A DNA stretch of 64,000 nucleotides from Anastatus disparis (GCA_017163975.1 JAFFSR010000365.1:1302001-1366000), one strand, 5' to 3'; counted from the stretch's first letter, positions 42,760 to 55,549 are shown. Numbers and translations are program-made. Notes: a model not told the origin generated them from the letters alone.

Positions 42760-44041
42760 TCATAATATTTTTTTGTAAACAATGTTTTCAGTATGGACCA
42801 TTTCATCTTTAACTCTTCTTGATTTTTCTGTTAGTAATATTTTCAATTCTTTTTTATTAGTCGTCCTTGAAAGTGCCACGTATAACTGCCCACGACTGAA
42901 AATTGGTGTTGGTAAATACACTCCTACTTTTTTAAATGATTGTCCTTGCGACTTATTAATAGTCATTGCATGAGCAAGTTTTACAGGGAATTGTTTTCTG
43001 GTCATCTGGAATGGCAGTTCATCATTTGCTGATAAGATCATACGTGGTAAGAATGCAGTGCTTCCTTTTTTACTCCCTATTCATATTTGTGCAATAATAG
43101 TAAATTGTTTTAATGAAGTTATTACTAATTGGGTTGCGTTCCAAAGTCCTTCATTCAAATTAACATTGCTTAGAAGCATTACTATAGCTCCTTTTTTTCA
43201 ATTGTAATCTATGTGGAGGTAAACCGTTGGGCGTTAAAGAATTTAAAAATTCTGCTAGCAAAATTGTGTCTAAACTTTCGTCATTTGCATCTTTTGCAGA
43301 GTTAATATCTAAGTACTCTATTACTGGTTCATTTATTTTTGATAAAATTTTTTTATTTATTTCTGTTATATCTACGTTTTTCGGTGCTAATATAATATTT
43401 TCGTAATAGTCACAATTTTCAATATTTATATTATGCCCGTGAATTTTATCAATTAGATTGCCATTTGACAATATTTCTTTTGGAATTCGTATAACTTCAT
43501 TTCCGTTTTCATATTTTGAATGAAAACTATTATTTCCTATATTTAGTAACCAATTTTTAAACTTATCATCTGATTCCGATAAACGTTTATTTTCTTTTAA
43601 AGACATACATTGAAAATCTTCCCATAATTAGCTTTTTTTGACACAATTTTCTACTATCTGTGTTCTATTTTCACGTTTTACTATTGGTAATGTTTGTCTG
43701 AAATCACCTGATATGATAAATGTTTTCCCTCCAATCTAATAATTATTATCATATACATCTTTAAACATGCGGTCAACGGCTTCAAAAGAATATTTTGATG
43801 TCATTGTGATTTCATCCCAGATAACAATTCATAAATTTTTCAATTCTTCACCTATTTCGCTGTTTGCACTAATATTACATATTGTACCGGTAATTTAAAT
43901 GCTGTATGTACTGTCACACCGTCTTATAATAAATTAGCCGCTATACCTGTCCATGATAAAACTAAATAGTTGATTCCATGAATTACTAGATAAGTTATAA
44001 TTGTATTAAATAATTAGCTTTTACTACTTCCACCTGGACCA

Positions 44042-44060
<19 letters not shown>
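42760..44060 (-). pseudogene. Helitron PIF1-type helicase domain, decayed
   Basis: The minus strand shows, in order: Walker A as GPGGSSKS (44013-44045; the family has GPGGTGKT/S), GIAANLL near 43935, Walker B IVIWDEITM (about 43799-43828), SGDFRQTLPIV (about 43690-43730), the 148-codon open block 43606-43160 with NWLLNIG and NIILAPKNVDI, and finally KLAHAMTINKSQGQSF and SRGQLYVALSRT at 42860-42990 (motifs V and VI). Stops, frameshifts and a (TA)n expansion at 44046-44076 break the frame. The helicase would unwind DNA for rolling-circle transposition. Confidence 0.92.
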
Positions 44061-44078
<18 letters not shown>

Positions 44079-45188
44079 TTTTCAGTGCAGTTTGTATTGA
44101 ATGAATTTATTACTGTCTTAAAAATGGCCGTTTGAGCGTTTGTTGGAGTATCAATAATTGACTCAATTAACATTATTTACTGTATTGTATTCAATTTCGT
44201 TATTTTCAATATAGTATTCTGAAGTAGGTAAATTAAAGTCACTCAATTAGAATCCGTTATTAGTTAAAATATCATTAATTATGCTTAATGCATATTCTTC
44301 ACCTTATTGTTCATTCATTTTTGAAAGATAAAAATAGATTTTATATTTTTCATATAATTCTCGAGCATTAATTGGATTGTGAAATGTACAAATATAACCA
44401 AATAATTGACAAAGAGCTTTTGGAAATCGCGATTTACATGATTCTTCTAAACATTTATCCCATTCATCATCGATTTCAATTAAATTCCTTGCTGTTGCTG
44501 CTTCAAAGAATTTTGGGTATGTTATTACATCAAAAAATATTAAGTTTCCAAAAGATGTTGCAGCTTTCGCGTGGAACAGAAATAATCTTTAAAAGAATTT
44601 TTCTCTTTGTTTTAGATTAACTAAGTACATTCTGGTTAGAATACGTTTTATAAACTTTTTTCATTTCGTCCATGTTTTATGTATTCAATTGAAAACATAA
44701 TGTTGCGGTATATCAGAATAAAAGTAATTATATGCCTCTAGGTCACTTTTATTAAGTTCGAACTTCGCTGTTAGTGTTGTATTTACATTTTTCTCATCAA
44801 TTTCGTGTTCAATTATTGTTCATTTTCATTATGAACCGCTGATCTATATATTGTATGCAAAAATTCACTAATATTATATTTCAATATGCGGTGCATAGCT
44901 TCTGGCAGGCAAACGTATCTGGTGTGTATATATTGTTTTATTCCATCATAAAACATATCCAAATTATTCATTTCATTTGTTTCATTATTAGTTTTACTTT
45001 CAGTATTTATTTCACTAGCTTTCATTTCTATGAATGTGCAATCATGTCCTTTAAAACAGTAATTTGAATAAATATTTTATAACGCCTATTGTTGAACATA
45101 ATTCAATATTAATATGACAATTAAACTTTAATAATAAATACGAGTTATAAGGAATAACAAATATATTATCTGCCAACTTGTTTTTTGT
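44061..45188 (-). pseudogene. Helitron RepHel middle region
   Basis: This is the stretch between Rep and helicase. 44813-45025 (minus) reads KQYIHTRYVCLPEAMHRIL and HTIYRSAVH..NEQ, matching the conserved linker of RepHel proteins (RYVS-PEA ... IYRL-VHLPNEQ). The remainder is too decayed to place. Frames on the plus strand here are shadows. Confidence 0.75.
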
Positions 45189-46130
45189 CTAAATAATCTC
45201 ATTTTTATCATTTCTTCGTCGATAAATAGGATAACCATTTGTCATTATTGTAGTTTTATTAAATTTTTTCGGGAAATTTTTTGTACACTTTTCTGATTCT
45301 CTATCCATACAAGGAGAGTTTTTATTCTGATCTCCACAAAGACCACGTATCATAAATTGTTTAACTATTTCATATAATCTAGGATTCTCATTCTTATTTG
45401 GAATTTCAGCTACTATAAATTTATCAACATCATCACTATTGCAAATTTTATCATCTTCACTTAAGAATATGTAATTAGTATATGTGCATGTGGTAATCCT
45501 CTTTTTCGAAATTCTACTGCGTCTGAATATGCAATGCATTTTCCCAAAATATGTTTTTTAGTTATATCCTCTATAAATATTTTCAATTTTTGATTAAATA
45601 CTTTAACAACAATATCTGGTCGATCTGTAACTTCTTCATTATTTCCTATATTATTTGTTATTTTTTACATAACATGGATTGCATGTTATAGTAATGAAAA
45701 AATCTGGTTTCCCAATTCTTTGCACTAATGTCATCGAATCAAGAAAATTTTGATGTAAGGAACGCAGACTTCCTGTAAAAGTAGATGGCAATATAAACAT
45801 TTTTCTAATTTTTCAACTATCATTGATTTCGTTTTTTTTATTTTTTAAGTAATCCATTACGCCTTGATAAAGTTCTGTTCTTAAAGAATCTTGATTTTTC
45901 TTTATAAAATATAATCTTGAATTTTCTATTTTAACTCATAAATCAACAATATACTGTTGTGTTAATATTCTTGAATTCAGAAATTGGCTAAACTCATTTC
46001 TAATGCTCAATATTGCTTTATCATATTTATAAGATGATTTGTCATGAATGTGTCTATCATAGTTGTGATTTTGTTGATATGTTAAATTCTTATTTTTGTT
46101 TGAAGATTCTTAATTGTTTTTTATAAATTC
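45189..46130 (-). pseudogene. Helitron Rep (HUH) domain and N-terminal domain, decayed
   Basis: From right to left the minus strand encodes ENSRLYFIKKNQDSLRTELY and ILPSTFTGSLRSLHQNF (Helitron-like N domain), then RIGKPDFFITITCNP (45670-45720), DRPDIVVKVFNQKL, then the HUH motif as RGLPHAHI (H-A-H codons at 45482-45490). The frame then shifts and continues in 45189-45470 with DKFIVAEIPNKNENPRLYE, GLCGDQNKNSPCM and FPKKFNKTT...GYPIYRRR. These are the family's ordered Rep motifs. Frameshifts and stops make it inactive. Rep would nick and rejoin single-stranded DNA. Confidence 0.92.
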
Positions 46131-46753
46131 ATTCTGGTTAGAAATTTGACTTTTTTGTTGCAATATGTTAATGATTTTTAATTTTTTAATTGCAACTTAT
46201 GTAATTTTTTTCAATTTTTTTATCCCTCTTGAAATTATTTTCGTGTTTTGTAATAACATCAATGTTTTGAGAATTAATTTGATTTTCATGTTCGTTATAT
46301 TTAAATTTTTCAATTTCCTAATCGAAACTTTTGTTAATTTTAATAATTTTTTATCATCTTTAAAATTATTTTCAAATGACAGAATTGGTTCTTATTCAAT
46401 ATCAGTTTCAGATTCTTCAATGTTATTGTATTTAATTTTTTTGCAATTACTTTTTGAAATTTTTTCTTCAGTTAGTTTATATTTTCTTTAATTACTGTTT
46501 TGGTAAATTTTTTGTATAAAAGCTTTCGGTTAATAATTTGTTGTCTCTTTATATTATTTTATATTATCTAATAAATTTAATTGTTGTTGTACTAATTCTT
46601 GTGACTTCTTTTCTTCAAGATATTCGAAATTTATATTTTGAAAATTTAATTTCGTCGTTTACAATTCCTTGTGATGTACAATTTGCTGATTTCTAGATAT
46701 CACTTTATAATTGATATTTGTACATTGTTCTTTACTAACGGGAACATGACAAT
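46131..46753 (-). other. AT-rich region upstream of Rep
   Basis: Probably the degraded N-terminal extension or intergenic space of the Helitron. Asn/Lys/Glu-rich minus-strand peptides are in broken frames. A 108-codon plus-strand frame (46165-46491) is Phe/Ile/Leu-rich and an antisense shadow. Confidence 0.5.
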
Positions 46754-47167
46754 TTAATTTGTTTCATACATAGTTAGCAAATGTCCACACATTTTATCGA
46801 TTTCAAATTTTATTCCATAAGGACACAAATTATTAACAATTGCTGTTGCAAACGCTATTGAAAAAACACCACAATCGAAAGAATTAGTCTGAAATTGAAC
46901 TTTTGCGAAACATATTTGTAAGTTTCCACGAATTATAAATAGTTTATTAATGTAAATTTTTTATTCATCATTTAATCCATTACTGTTCAAACTAGCATAA
47001 GCATAAATTACATTTTGTGAATTATAGATACAAATCCAGTGACCAAAATGCTGATTTCCGGAGGAAAGTATTTGTATGTAATCTTGATTTAATGGAACTG
47101 GGTTAATATTTTCGGGCCTTTGTAAAAATATTGTTAGTTGCATTGAAAAATTCGTATGAATATTCAA
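46754..47167 (-). pseudogene. Ulp1/C48-like cysteine protease next to the Helitron
   Basis: One frame covers the domain with a single TAA (46961-46963). It has LTIFLQRPENINPVPL, then GHWICIY (catalytic His region), then, past the stop, QTNSFDCGVFSIAFATAI (Gln and Cys of the oxyanion/catalytic pair) and a C-terminal end at 46754 (ETN, stop). The H...Q/N...DCG order is that of C48 (Ulp1/SENP) peptidases. A second partial copy is at 4549-4929. Proteins like this occur beside transposon Rep/helicase genes in insects; here it lies upstream of Rep in the same orientation. There is no ATG at the left edge of the frame, so the start is unclear. Confidence 0.75.
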
Positions 47168-47429
47168 AATTCAATGAAAAATTTTAATGTGTTTATTATT
47201 TAACATACTCATATGCTAAGCATATTCACCTTTACCTATTATAATTAATTTCTCTTATTCCGTTAAATTCATTTTATAAAAATAATAAATTATTGTGTAT
47301 TTCTAAATTAAAATTAGAAATACACAATAATTCTTCTGAAGAACTATGAAAAATACTAAAATAAAAATTTTAAATGATATTTATATATATTCTATAATTA
47401 ATATATAAAGGATATTGTCCTCTATGTAT
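47168..47429. other. AT-rich spacer
   Basis: It includes a small perfect hairpin, aattattgtgtatttctaa with its complement at about 47287-47332. Nothing else is recognisable. Confidence 0.5.
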
Positions 47430-47706
47430 TAACTTTTTTTATATGGTGATGTTGAGGGAGCCCAGCCCGGTTACCGTTTAACACATTACATCAGGCTAGA
47501 CTGTCAGACCAACCATACCGAAAACTTTGATTACCGATGAATGATCAGCCACTTTTATGACCAACAAACTACCCATACCCAATGAGGTCAAATTTTTTAA
47601 GAAACGCTTTTCTTTGAAAAAAAAGTTAGAGTTACCTGGCCAGAATTCGAACCCATGCCCTCCGCGTTAAAGGCAAGAGCTTTATCCATTACGCCACCGC
47701 GCTCCC
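47430..47706 (-). mobile_element. tRNA-derived SINE (about 277 bp)
   Basis: On the minus strand the head carries box A TGGCGTAATGGATAAAGC (47679-47696) and box B GGTTCGAATTC (47643-47653), followed by a body ending in the tail at about 47430-47445. The head differs from the SINE at 20070-20532, so it is another family. Target duplications were not clear. Confidence 0.8.
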
Positions 47707-48352
47707 TAATGTTATTTATATAGGTAAATGAAAATTCTAATTGATAATTATTTTTAAAATTTAAATAAATAACCACTTATTGAATACTGAAAAATTGTTT
47801 TTTGAATCTCAAGTTCTTATTTATTTAAGTGAGAATTTTCTTTAATACAACTTGAAAATGCCAATAAATTTATTAAAATTATAATTATGTTTTTATACCA
47901 TTTTTTAAATAATATTTAAAAATTAACTAGATATAAATGAAAATATAAACATTTCTTCTAAACCCATTTTTCATGAAATTCATTATTTATAGAACCAATT
48001 AATTTAAAAACATCTGACCAAAATATTTTCTTCGCTGAAATTTCTTTTTAATTTTTAACTACTTTTTTTTTATTCTTTAGACCTGCAGTCAAGCTGATTT
48101 TAACAACATATTATAAAATAATTATGCAGTTCCTTGAATATTACCTTTGCTAGGTTTGATTGTGGTCAATTAATATTGTGACAATAATTTTCTATGTAAA
48201 AACTATAGCGTTTATTGAAAAATAGATTTTTGTTTGTCATTTCTAATAAATTACAACTATTATATTAAATAAACTATTATATTAATTAAGTTTATGAAAT
48301 TAAATTTCTTTTCCCGTAGATATCTTTTGCATATATACACATACACACATAC
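47707..48352. other. AT-rich, no feature seen
   Basis: No repeats beyond homopolymers and no credible frame until a short atacac run at 48333-48352. Confidence 0.5.
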
Positions 48353-48629
48353 CACACAGCATGTAAGGTAAAAGTGCAAGGTTGCTACAACAACCTTTCA
48401 GTGCAACTTTGTAGCAACCTTGCAGCAAGGTTTCATATAATCTTGCAAGAACCTATTATAGCAACCTTGCAGGAATTTTTCACTGCAAGTTTGCCACAAT
48501 GTATTGTTCAAACTTCACAGCAAGATTTCATAGAACATTGCTGCAAGATTTGTGTAAGGAACATGAAAAGGTTGCAGTAACCTTTCATTAAAACCGTTGC
48601 AACCTCGCAGCAAGGTTTCATGCTGTGTG
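48353..48629. mobile_element. 277-bp MITE with CACACAGCATG ends
   Basis: It starts cacacagcatg and ends catgctgtgtg, with inverted repeats continuing inward and many internal caaggttgc / gcaacctt repeats. It is inserted in an ACAY-type microsatellite at the edge of the foldback 48635-49735. Confidence 0.7.
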
Positions 48630-48634
48630 AGATG

Positions 48635-49735
48635 CACATACACTGCCGTTCGGTTGCTTTTGCACACCCTAGAGTAAAATTAATTAAAATAAAAAGTTTT
48701 ATATCTCTGGAAATATTGATCGCATCTTTGAAATCCAAATGACGTTTGGAAGATTGGTCAAAAATCTTTGAAATAAAGTAAGTCCGGTATGAAAAAAGTC
48801 ATTTTCCAATTGCTAATAGCAATCGAAAAAAAAAAAAATTTTTTCTAATAATTTTTTTTGCCCACATAAAAATTAATGCCATTTTTATGGAAATTATGAT
48901 ATCGAAAAAAAAACCAATAAGTTTCAAAACTCTAATAGTCCTCTTTAATATAAGCTAAGTGAAATGTTTCTATGACTTTCTAAACCACAGTTATGGTGAT
49001 TTTAAAAAAAAAAACCTATTTTTTTAACCATGATTATCTCATAAACTAAGAAAGATGGAAAATTTTGTATTTAAGAAAAAATGTTGCATTCTTAGTCTAG
49101 AATACATATATTTAGTGACAAATAAGTTGAAGGAGGAAATATTTTTTTACTTATTTTTTTAGGGAAATTTGATGAAAAATTAGTAAAAAGTTTTAATTAA
49201 ACGAGTTGAAAAAAAAAATTTTTTCCCAAAACTCATTGGTCAATAAATATTTGTATTCTAGACTTGAAATAGAAGATTTTTTCTTGAATACAAAATTTAC
49301 TATCTTTCTCAGTTTATGAGATAATCATGGTTGGAAAAATAGGTCTTTTTTATTTAAAAATCATCATAACTGTGGTCCAAAAAGCCATAAAGACATTGAA
49401 CTCAGCTCATTTTCAAGAAAACTATTAGAGCTATAGAACCCATTTGTTTTTTTTTCAATATCATAAATTCCATAAAAATGGCATACATTTTTATGTGGGC
49501 AAAAAAAATTAGAAAAAAAAGTTTTTCTTACATTGTTATAAGCAATTAAAAAATGACTTTTTTATACCAGATTTACTTTATTACAAGGATGTTAAATCAA
49601 TCTTTCAAATGCCGTTTGGATTTTAAAGATGCAATAATTAGTTTCAGAGATATAAAACTTTTTATTTTAATTAATTTTACTCTAGGAAGGGCAAAAGCAA
49701 CCGGATGGCAGTGTACACATGCACATACAAACATA
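48635..49735. mobile_element. 1.1-kb foldback, about 520-bp arms
   Basis: The left arm (48635-49140) and right arm (49205-49735) are inverted copies: cactgccgttcggttgcttt against aaagcaaccggatggcagtg, then long matching blocks such as ataaaaagttttatatctct and ccatgattatctcataaac. The loop is about 60 bp. Both outer ends abut ACAY-type microsatellite. Frames at 48508-48738 and 49553-49840 are copies of each other caused by the symmetry. Confidence 0.85.
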
Positions 49736-50618
49736 CAAATACACGCACACAGATGCACACATACACATACATATACACACATACACATACACGAAAACAA
49801 AGACAAACATACACACATACACATACACATACACACATAGACATACACACATACACATACACATGCACACATTGATATTGACACATACTCATACACATAA
49901 ACACACATACACATACACACATACACATATACATACACACGTACACATACCCATACACACATACACATACACACATACACGCATACCCATACACATACAC
50001 ACATATACATGCACGCATACACATACACGCATACAAATACACTCATACATACACACCGATATACATACATACATACTAGAACACACATACACATACACAC
50101 ATACGCAAACACATACACACATTGACATAAACACATATACATACACATCCACACATACACACACACACATAGACTAATACACATACACATACACATACAG
50201 ATACACGCATAAACATACACACACACATACACACATATACATACACACATACACACATACGCGAACACACATACACATACACACATACGCAAACACACAT
50301 ACACATAGACACATACACATACACACATACACACATTAACATACACATATACACATACACTTATACACATACACACATACACTTATACACATACACACAT
50401 ACACAATTACAAATACACTTACCCACGCACAGATACACACATACACATACACACATTTGAGGATACACATACAAGCACACACGTACACATACACACATAC
50501 AAGCATACACATAAAAACACACATAGACACACAAAAACACATACACATACACACGTACTTATACACATGTACATATGCACATATGCACATAGAGGAATAC
50601 ATATACAGCATACAAACA
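49711..50618. repeat. (ACAY)n satellite, first orientation
   Basis: The plus strand is built of ACAC and ACAT tetranucleotides with occasional variants. All long frames here (His/Thr/Ile- or Val/Cys/Met-rich) are artefacts of the repeat. Confidence 0.95.
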
Positions 50619-51688
50619 TGTATGTGTATGTGTGTACGTGTATGTGTGTATGCGTGTGAGTATATGTTTATGTCTATGTGTATGTGTGTATGTGTATGTG
50701 TGTATGTTTATGTGTGTATATGTATGTGTATGTGTGTATATGTATGCGTGTATGTGTATGTGTATATGTGTATGTGTGTACGTGTATGCGCGTATGTGTA
50801 GTTGTTTGTGTGTATGTGTATTTGTGTATGTAAGTATGTGTATGTGTGTATGTGTATGTGTGTATTTGTTTGTGTGTATGTGTGTATGGGTATGTGTGTA
50901 TGTGTATGTGTGTATGTGTATGTATGTATGTATATGTTCGTATGTGTACGTGTGTATGAATATGTGTGTATGTGTATGTGTGTATGTGTATGTTTGTGTG
51001 TGTATGTGTATGTGTATGTGTGTATTTGTATGTCTGTATGTGTATGTGTGTTTGTGTATGCGTGTATGTATATGTTCGTATGTGTATGTGTATGTGTGTA
51101 TGTATATGTTCGTATGTGTATGTGTGTATGTGTATGTGTGTATGTGTATGTTTGTATGTGTATGTGTGTATGTGTATGCGCATGTGTTTTCAAGTATGTG
51201 TGTATGTGTACGCGTATGTGTGTATGTGTATGTGTGTATGTGTTTTCAATTATGTGTATGTGTATGTGTATGTGTATATCTGTATGTGTGTATGTGTATG
51301 TGTGTATGTCTGTGTTTTCGAGTATGTGTGTATGGGTATGCGCATGTGTTTTCAAGTATGTGTGTATGTGTATGCGTATGTGTGTATGTGTATGTGTGTA
51401 TGTGTTTTCAATTATGTGTATGTGTATGTGTATATCTGTATGTGTGTATGTGTATGTGTGTATGTCTGTGTTTTCAAGTATGTGTGTATGGGTATGTGTA
51501 TATCTGTATGCGCGTATGTATGTGTGCATAGGTATGTGTGTATGTGTATGTGTCTGTGTATGTGTGTATGTATATGTGTGTGTGTGCATGTGTATGTGTG
51601 TATTTGTGTATGTGTATGTGTGTATGTGTGTATATGTATGTGTGTATGTGTGTATATGTATGTGCGTATGTGTATGTGTGTATATGTA

Positions 51689-51727
<39 letters not shown>

Positions 51728-51984
51728 GTGTAAATGTGTATGTATATATGTGTATGTGTATGTGTGTATGTTTATGTGTGTATATGTATGCGTGTATGTG
51801 TATGTGTGTATGTGTATGTGTGTACGTCTATGCGCGTATGTGTACTTGTTTGTGTGTATGTGTATTTGTGTATGTAAGCTTGTGTATGTGTGTATGTGTA
51901 TTTGTGTATTTGTTTTCAAGTATGTGTGTATGTGTATGCGTATATGTGTATTTGTATGTGTGTATGTGTATGTGTTTTCAGGTA

Positions 51985-52023
<39 letters not shown>

Positions 52024-53694
52024 CTGTATGTGTGCATGTGTATGTGTGTATGTCTGTGTTTTCGAGTATGTGTGTATGTGTATTTGTATATCTGTATGCG
52101 TGTATGTATGTGTGCATAGGTATGTGTGTATGTGTATGTGTCTGTGTATGTGTGCATCTGTGTATGTATATGTGCATGTGTGTATGCGTATGTGTATGTG
52201 TGTTTGTGTGTGCGTGTGTATGTGTGTATGTGTGTATATGTGTATGTGTGTGTATATGTGTGCATATGTATGTGCGTATGTGTATGTGTGTATATGTGTG
52301 TGTGTATGTGTATGTGTATGTGTAGATGTGTATGTGTGTTTGTGTAAATGTGTACATGTGTATGTGTATGTGTGTATGTGTATGTGTATGTGTAAATGTG
52401 TATGTTTATATGTTTATGTGTCTATTTGTATGTGTGCATATATATGCGTGTATCTGTATGTGTGTATCTGTATGTGTATGTGTATGTGTGTTTGTGTATG
52501 TGTGTATGTATATGTTCGTATGTGTATGTGTATGTGTGTATGTGTATGTTTGTATGTGTATGTGTGTATTAGTATGCGTATGTGTTTTCAAGTATGTGTG
52601 TATGTATATGCGTATGTGTGTATGTGCATGTGTGTATGTGTATGTGTTTTCAAGTATGCGTATGTGTATGTGTATGTATATGTGTATATCTGTATGTGTA
52701 TATGTGTATGTGTGTATGTCTGTGTTTTTGAGTATGTGTGTATGTGTATGTGTATATCTGTATGCGTGTATGTATGTGTGCATAGGTATGTGTGTATGTG
52801 TATGTGTATATCTGTATGCGTGTATGTATGTGTGCATAGGTATGTGTGTATGTGTATGTGTATATCTGTATGCGTGTATGTATGTGTGCATAGGTATGTG
52901 TGTATGTGTATGTGTATGTGTCTGTGTATGTGTGTTTGTGTGTATGTATATGTGTGTATGTATATGTGTATGTGTATGTGTATGTGTGTGTGCATGTGTA
53001 TGTGTGTATGTGTGTATGTGTATGTGTGTGTATATGTGTGCTTATGTATGTGCGTATAGGTACGTGTGTATGTGTATGTGTATGTGTAGATGTGTATGTG
53101 TGTTTATGTGTATGTGTAAATGTGTATGTTCATATGTGTATGTGTCTGTGTGTATGTGTGTATATATATGCGTGTATCGGTATGTGTGTATCTGTATGTG
53201 TATTGATATGTGTGTATAAGTAATTGTGAATGTATATGTGTGTATGTGTATGTGTGTATGTGTATGTGTGTATGTGTATGTGTATGTGTGTATGTGTATG
53301 TGTGTATGTGTATGTGTGTATGTGTATGTGTGTATGTGTATGTGTGTATGTGTATGTGTGTATGTGTATGTGTGTATGTGTATGTGTGTATGTGTGTGTA
53401 TGTGTATGTTAGTGTGTGTATGTGTATGTGAATGTGTGTATTTGTATGTCTGTATGTGTATGTGTGTATGTGTATGTTAGTGTGTGTATGTGTATGTGTA
53501 TGTGTGTATTTGTATGTCTGTATGTGTATGTGTGTATGTATATGTTCATATATGTATGTGTATATGTGTAGGTGTGTATGTATATGTTCGTATGTGTATG
53601 TGTGTATGTGTATGTGTATGTTTGTATGTGTATGTGTGTATGTGTATGCGTATGTGTGTATGTGTATGTGTGTATGTGTATGTGTTTTCAAGTA

Positions 53695-53725
<31 letters not shown>

Positions 53726-54225
53726 GTGAATATCTGTATGTGTGTATGTGTATGTGTTTTCGAGTATGTGTGTATGTCTTCGTGTATATCTGTATGCGTG
53801 TATGTATATGTGTGCATAGGTATGTGTGTATGTGTATGTGTATTTGTCTGTGTATGTGTGTATGTGTGCATGTATATGTGTATGTGTGTACGTGTATATG
53901 TATGTGTGTGTGTGCATGTGTATGTGTGTATGTGTATGTGTGTATGTGTGTGTATATGTGTGCATATGTATGTGCGTATGTGTATGTGTGTATATGTATG
54001 TGTGTATGTGTATGTGTATGTGTAGATGTGTATGTGTGTATATGTAAATGTGTATATGTGTATGTGTATGTGTGTATGTGTATGTGTATGTGTAAATGTG
54101 TATGTTTATATGTGTATGTCTGTGTGTATGTGTGTAGGTATATGCGTGTATCTGTATGTGTGTATCTGTATGTGTATGTGTGTGTATAAGTAGTTGTGAA
54201 TGTGTGTGTGTGTGTATCAGTATGC
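50619..54225. repeat. (RTGT)n satellite, opposite orientation, with higher-order repeats
   Basis: At about 50619 the strand flips (centre acatgt, 50617-50622) and the rest is TGTG/TGTA on the plus strand. A higher-order unit of about 600 bp is visible: the marker tgtgcataggtatgtg occurs at about 51519, 52110, 52779, 52832, 52885 and 53810, with ttttcaagtatg and ttttcgagtatg markers in fixed order. A 53-bp sub-unit is tripled at 52760-52905. Confidence 0.95.
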
Positions 54226-54969
54226 TGTAACGTTTCTATCCTATCGTATTAATAATTATTTATTGAAATGATATTACGTATTATGTTTTTAAGGAATTAT
54301 TACTTATATTTAGAAATTCTTTGTAGTATCGCGTTAAAGGATCGTTAAATAACTAGCGCGCTATGCCTAGCTATTGCAGACCGTGTATTTCCTTTTACTA
54401 TTGTTAAAGTCGTTTATAGCTAGGAAGTTTTGCCTAGCTATAGCTGACTTTTAAGATATATTTGTTAGTACTATTTAAGTTTATTATGTGAAAAGCCCGT
54501 TGTTGTTGAAAACCAAACGCCTTCACATTCGGAGCTTAACACTGGGTTAATAGGAGAGGAATGTTGCTTGGATAAGCTCTTTATTGAAAAATGTACGACG
54601 AACTATTACAAAGTCGTGTATTGAACACGTGTATATAAATTATCTTGCTTAAAACAATGCCATGGCTAAGCGCCCGCCGATGTCTTAAGCAAGGTACAAC
54701 CGCACAGTAGAAGAGCCGATCCAAGAGTGACGAGAGTCACAAGCTCTTCGCACTGCTTGCATCAGCTCTCTTCAGTCTTTCTCCCACTGTTCTAACTAAG
54801 TAGAAGAGATGGAGAGCCGCCGTGTACTCTCAGTGGTACTTATACATGCAAACGCGTGTACGTATATATGCGCGCTTGCTTGTTCAACCACTTTGGTCTT
54901 TTTGAGTGTTTGCGCGCGCATCTTCCGGTATCGTACGGTTTCAGGGCCGTACATACTCGGCCGCTCACA
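54226..54969 (-). repeat. Solo LTR of the Gypsy-2 family (LTR-A)
   Basis: 744 bp, TGTAACG to gctcaca on the plus strand. Its left flank (tgtgtatcagtatgc) is the same as that of LTR-B, and its right flank (atgtgtgtataag) is the same as that of LTR-C. No internal sequence is attached. This points to LTR or flank recombination. Confidence 0.93.
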
Positions 54970-55012
54970 ATGTGTGTATAAGTATGTGTGTATGTGTATG
55001 TGTTTTCAAGTA

Positions 55013-55051
<39 letters not shown>

Positions 55052-55549
55052 CTGTATGTGTGTATGTGTATGTGTGTATGTGTATGTGTGTATGTGTATG
55101 TGTTTTCGAGTATGTGTGTATGTCTATGTGTACATCTGTATGCGTGTATGTATATGTGTGCATAGGTATGTGTGTATGTGTATGTGTATGTGTCTGTGTA
55201 TGTGTGTATGTGTGCATGTATATGTGTATGTGTGTATGTGCATGTGTATGTGTATGTGTATGTGTGTATGTGTGTGTATATGTGTGCATATGTATGTGCG
55301 TATGTGTATGTGTGTATATGTATGTGTGTATGTGTATGTGTATGTGTAGATGTGTATGTGTGTATATGTAAATGTGTATATGTGTATGTGTATGTGTGTA
55401 TGTGTATGTGTATGTGTAAATGTGTATGTTTATATGTGTATGTCTGTGTGTATGTGTGTATGTATATGCGTGTATCTGTATGTGTGTATCTGTATGTGTA
55501 TGTGTATGTGTGTATAAGTAGTTGTGAATGTGTGTGTGTATCAGTATGC
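54970..55549. repeat. (RTGT)n satellite between LTR-A and LTR-B
   Basis: 580 bp that repeat the order of markers seen at about 53680-54225 (ttttcaag, ttttcgag, tgtgcatagg), i.e. one more higher-order unit. Confidence 0.93.

Noticed and set aside
46165..46491. A 108-codon plus-strand protein
   Set aside because: Phe/Ile/Leu-rich and antisense to Asn/Lys-rich Helitron sequence.
49597..54189. Many long open frames of Val/Cys/Met or His/Thr/Ile composition, up to 549 codons
   Set aside because: They are translations of the (ACAY)n repeat in all frames; they have no sequence complexity and no start context.
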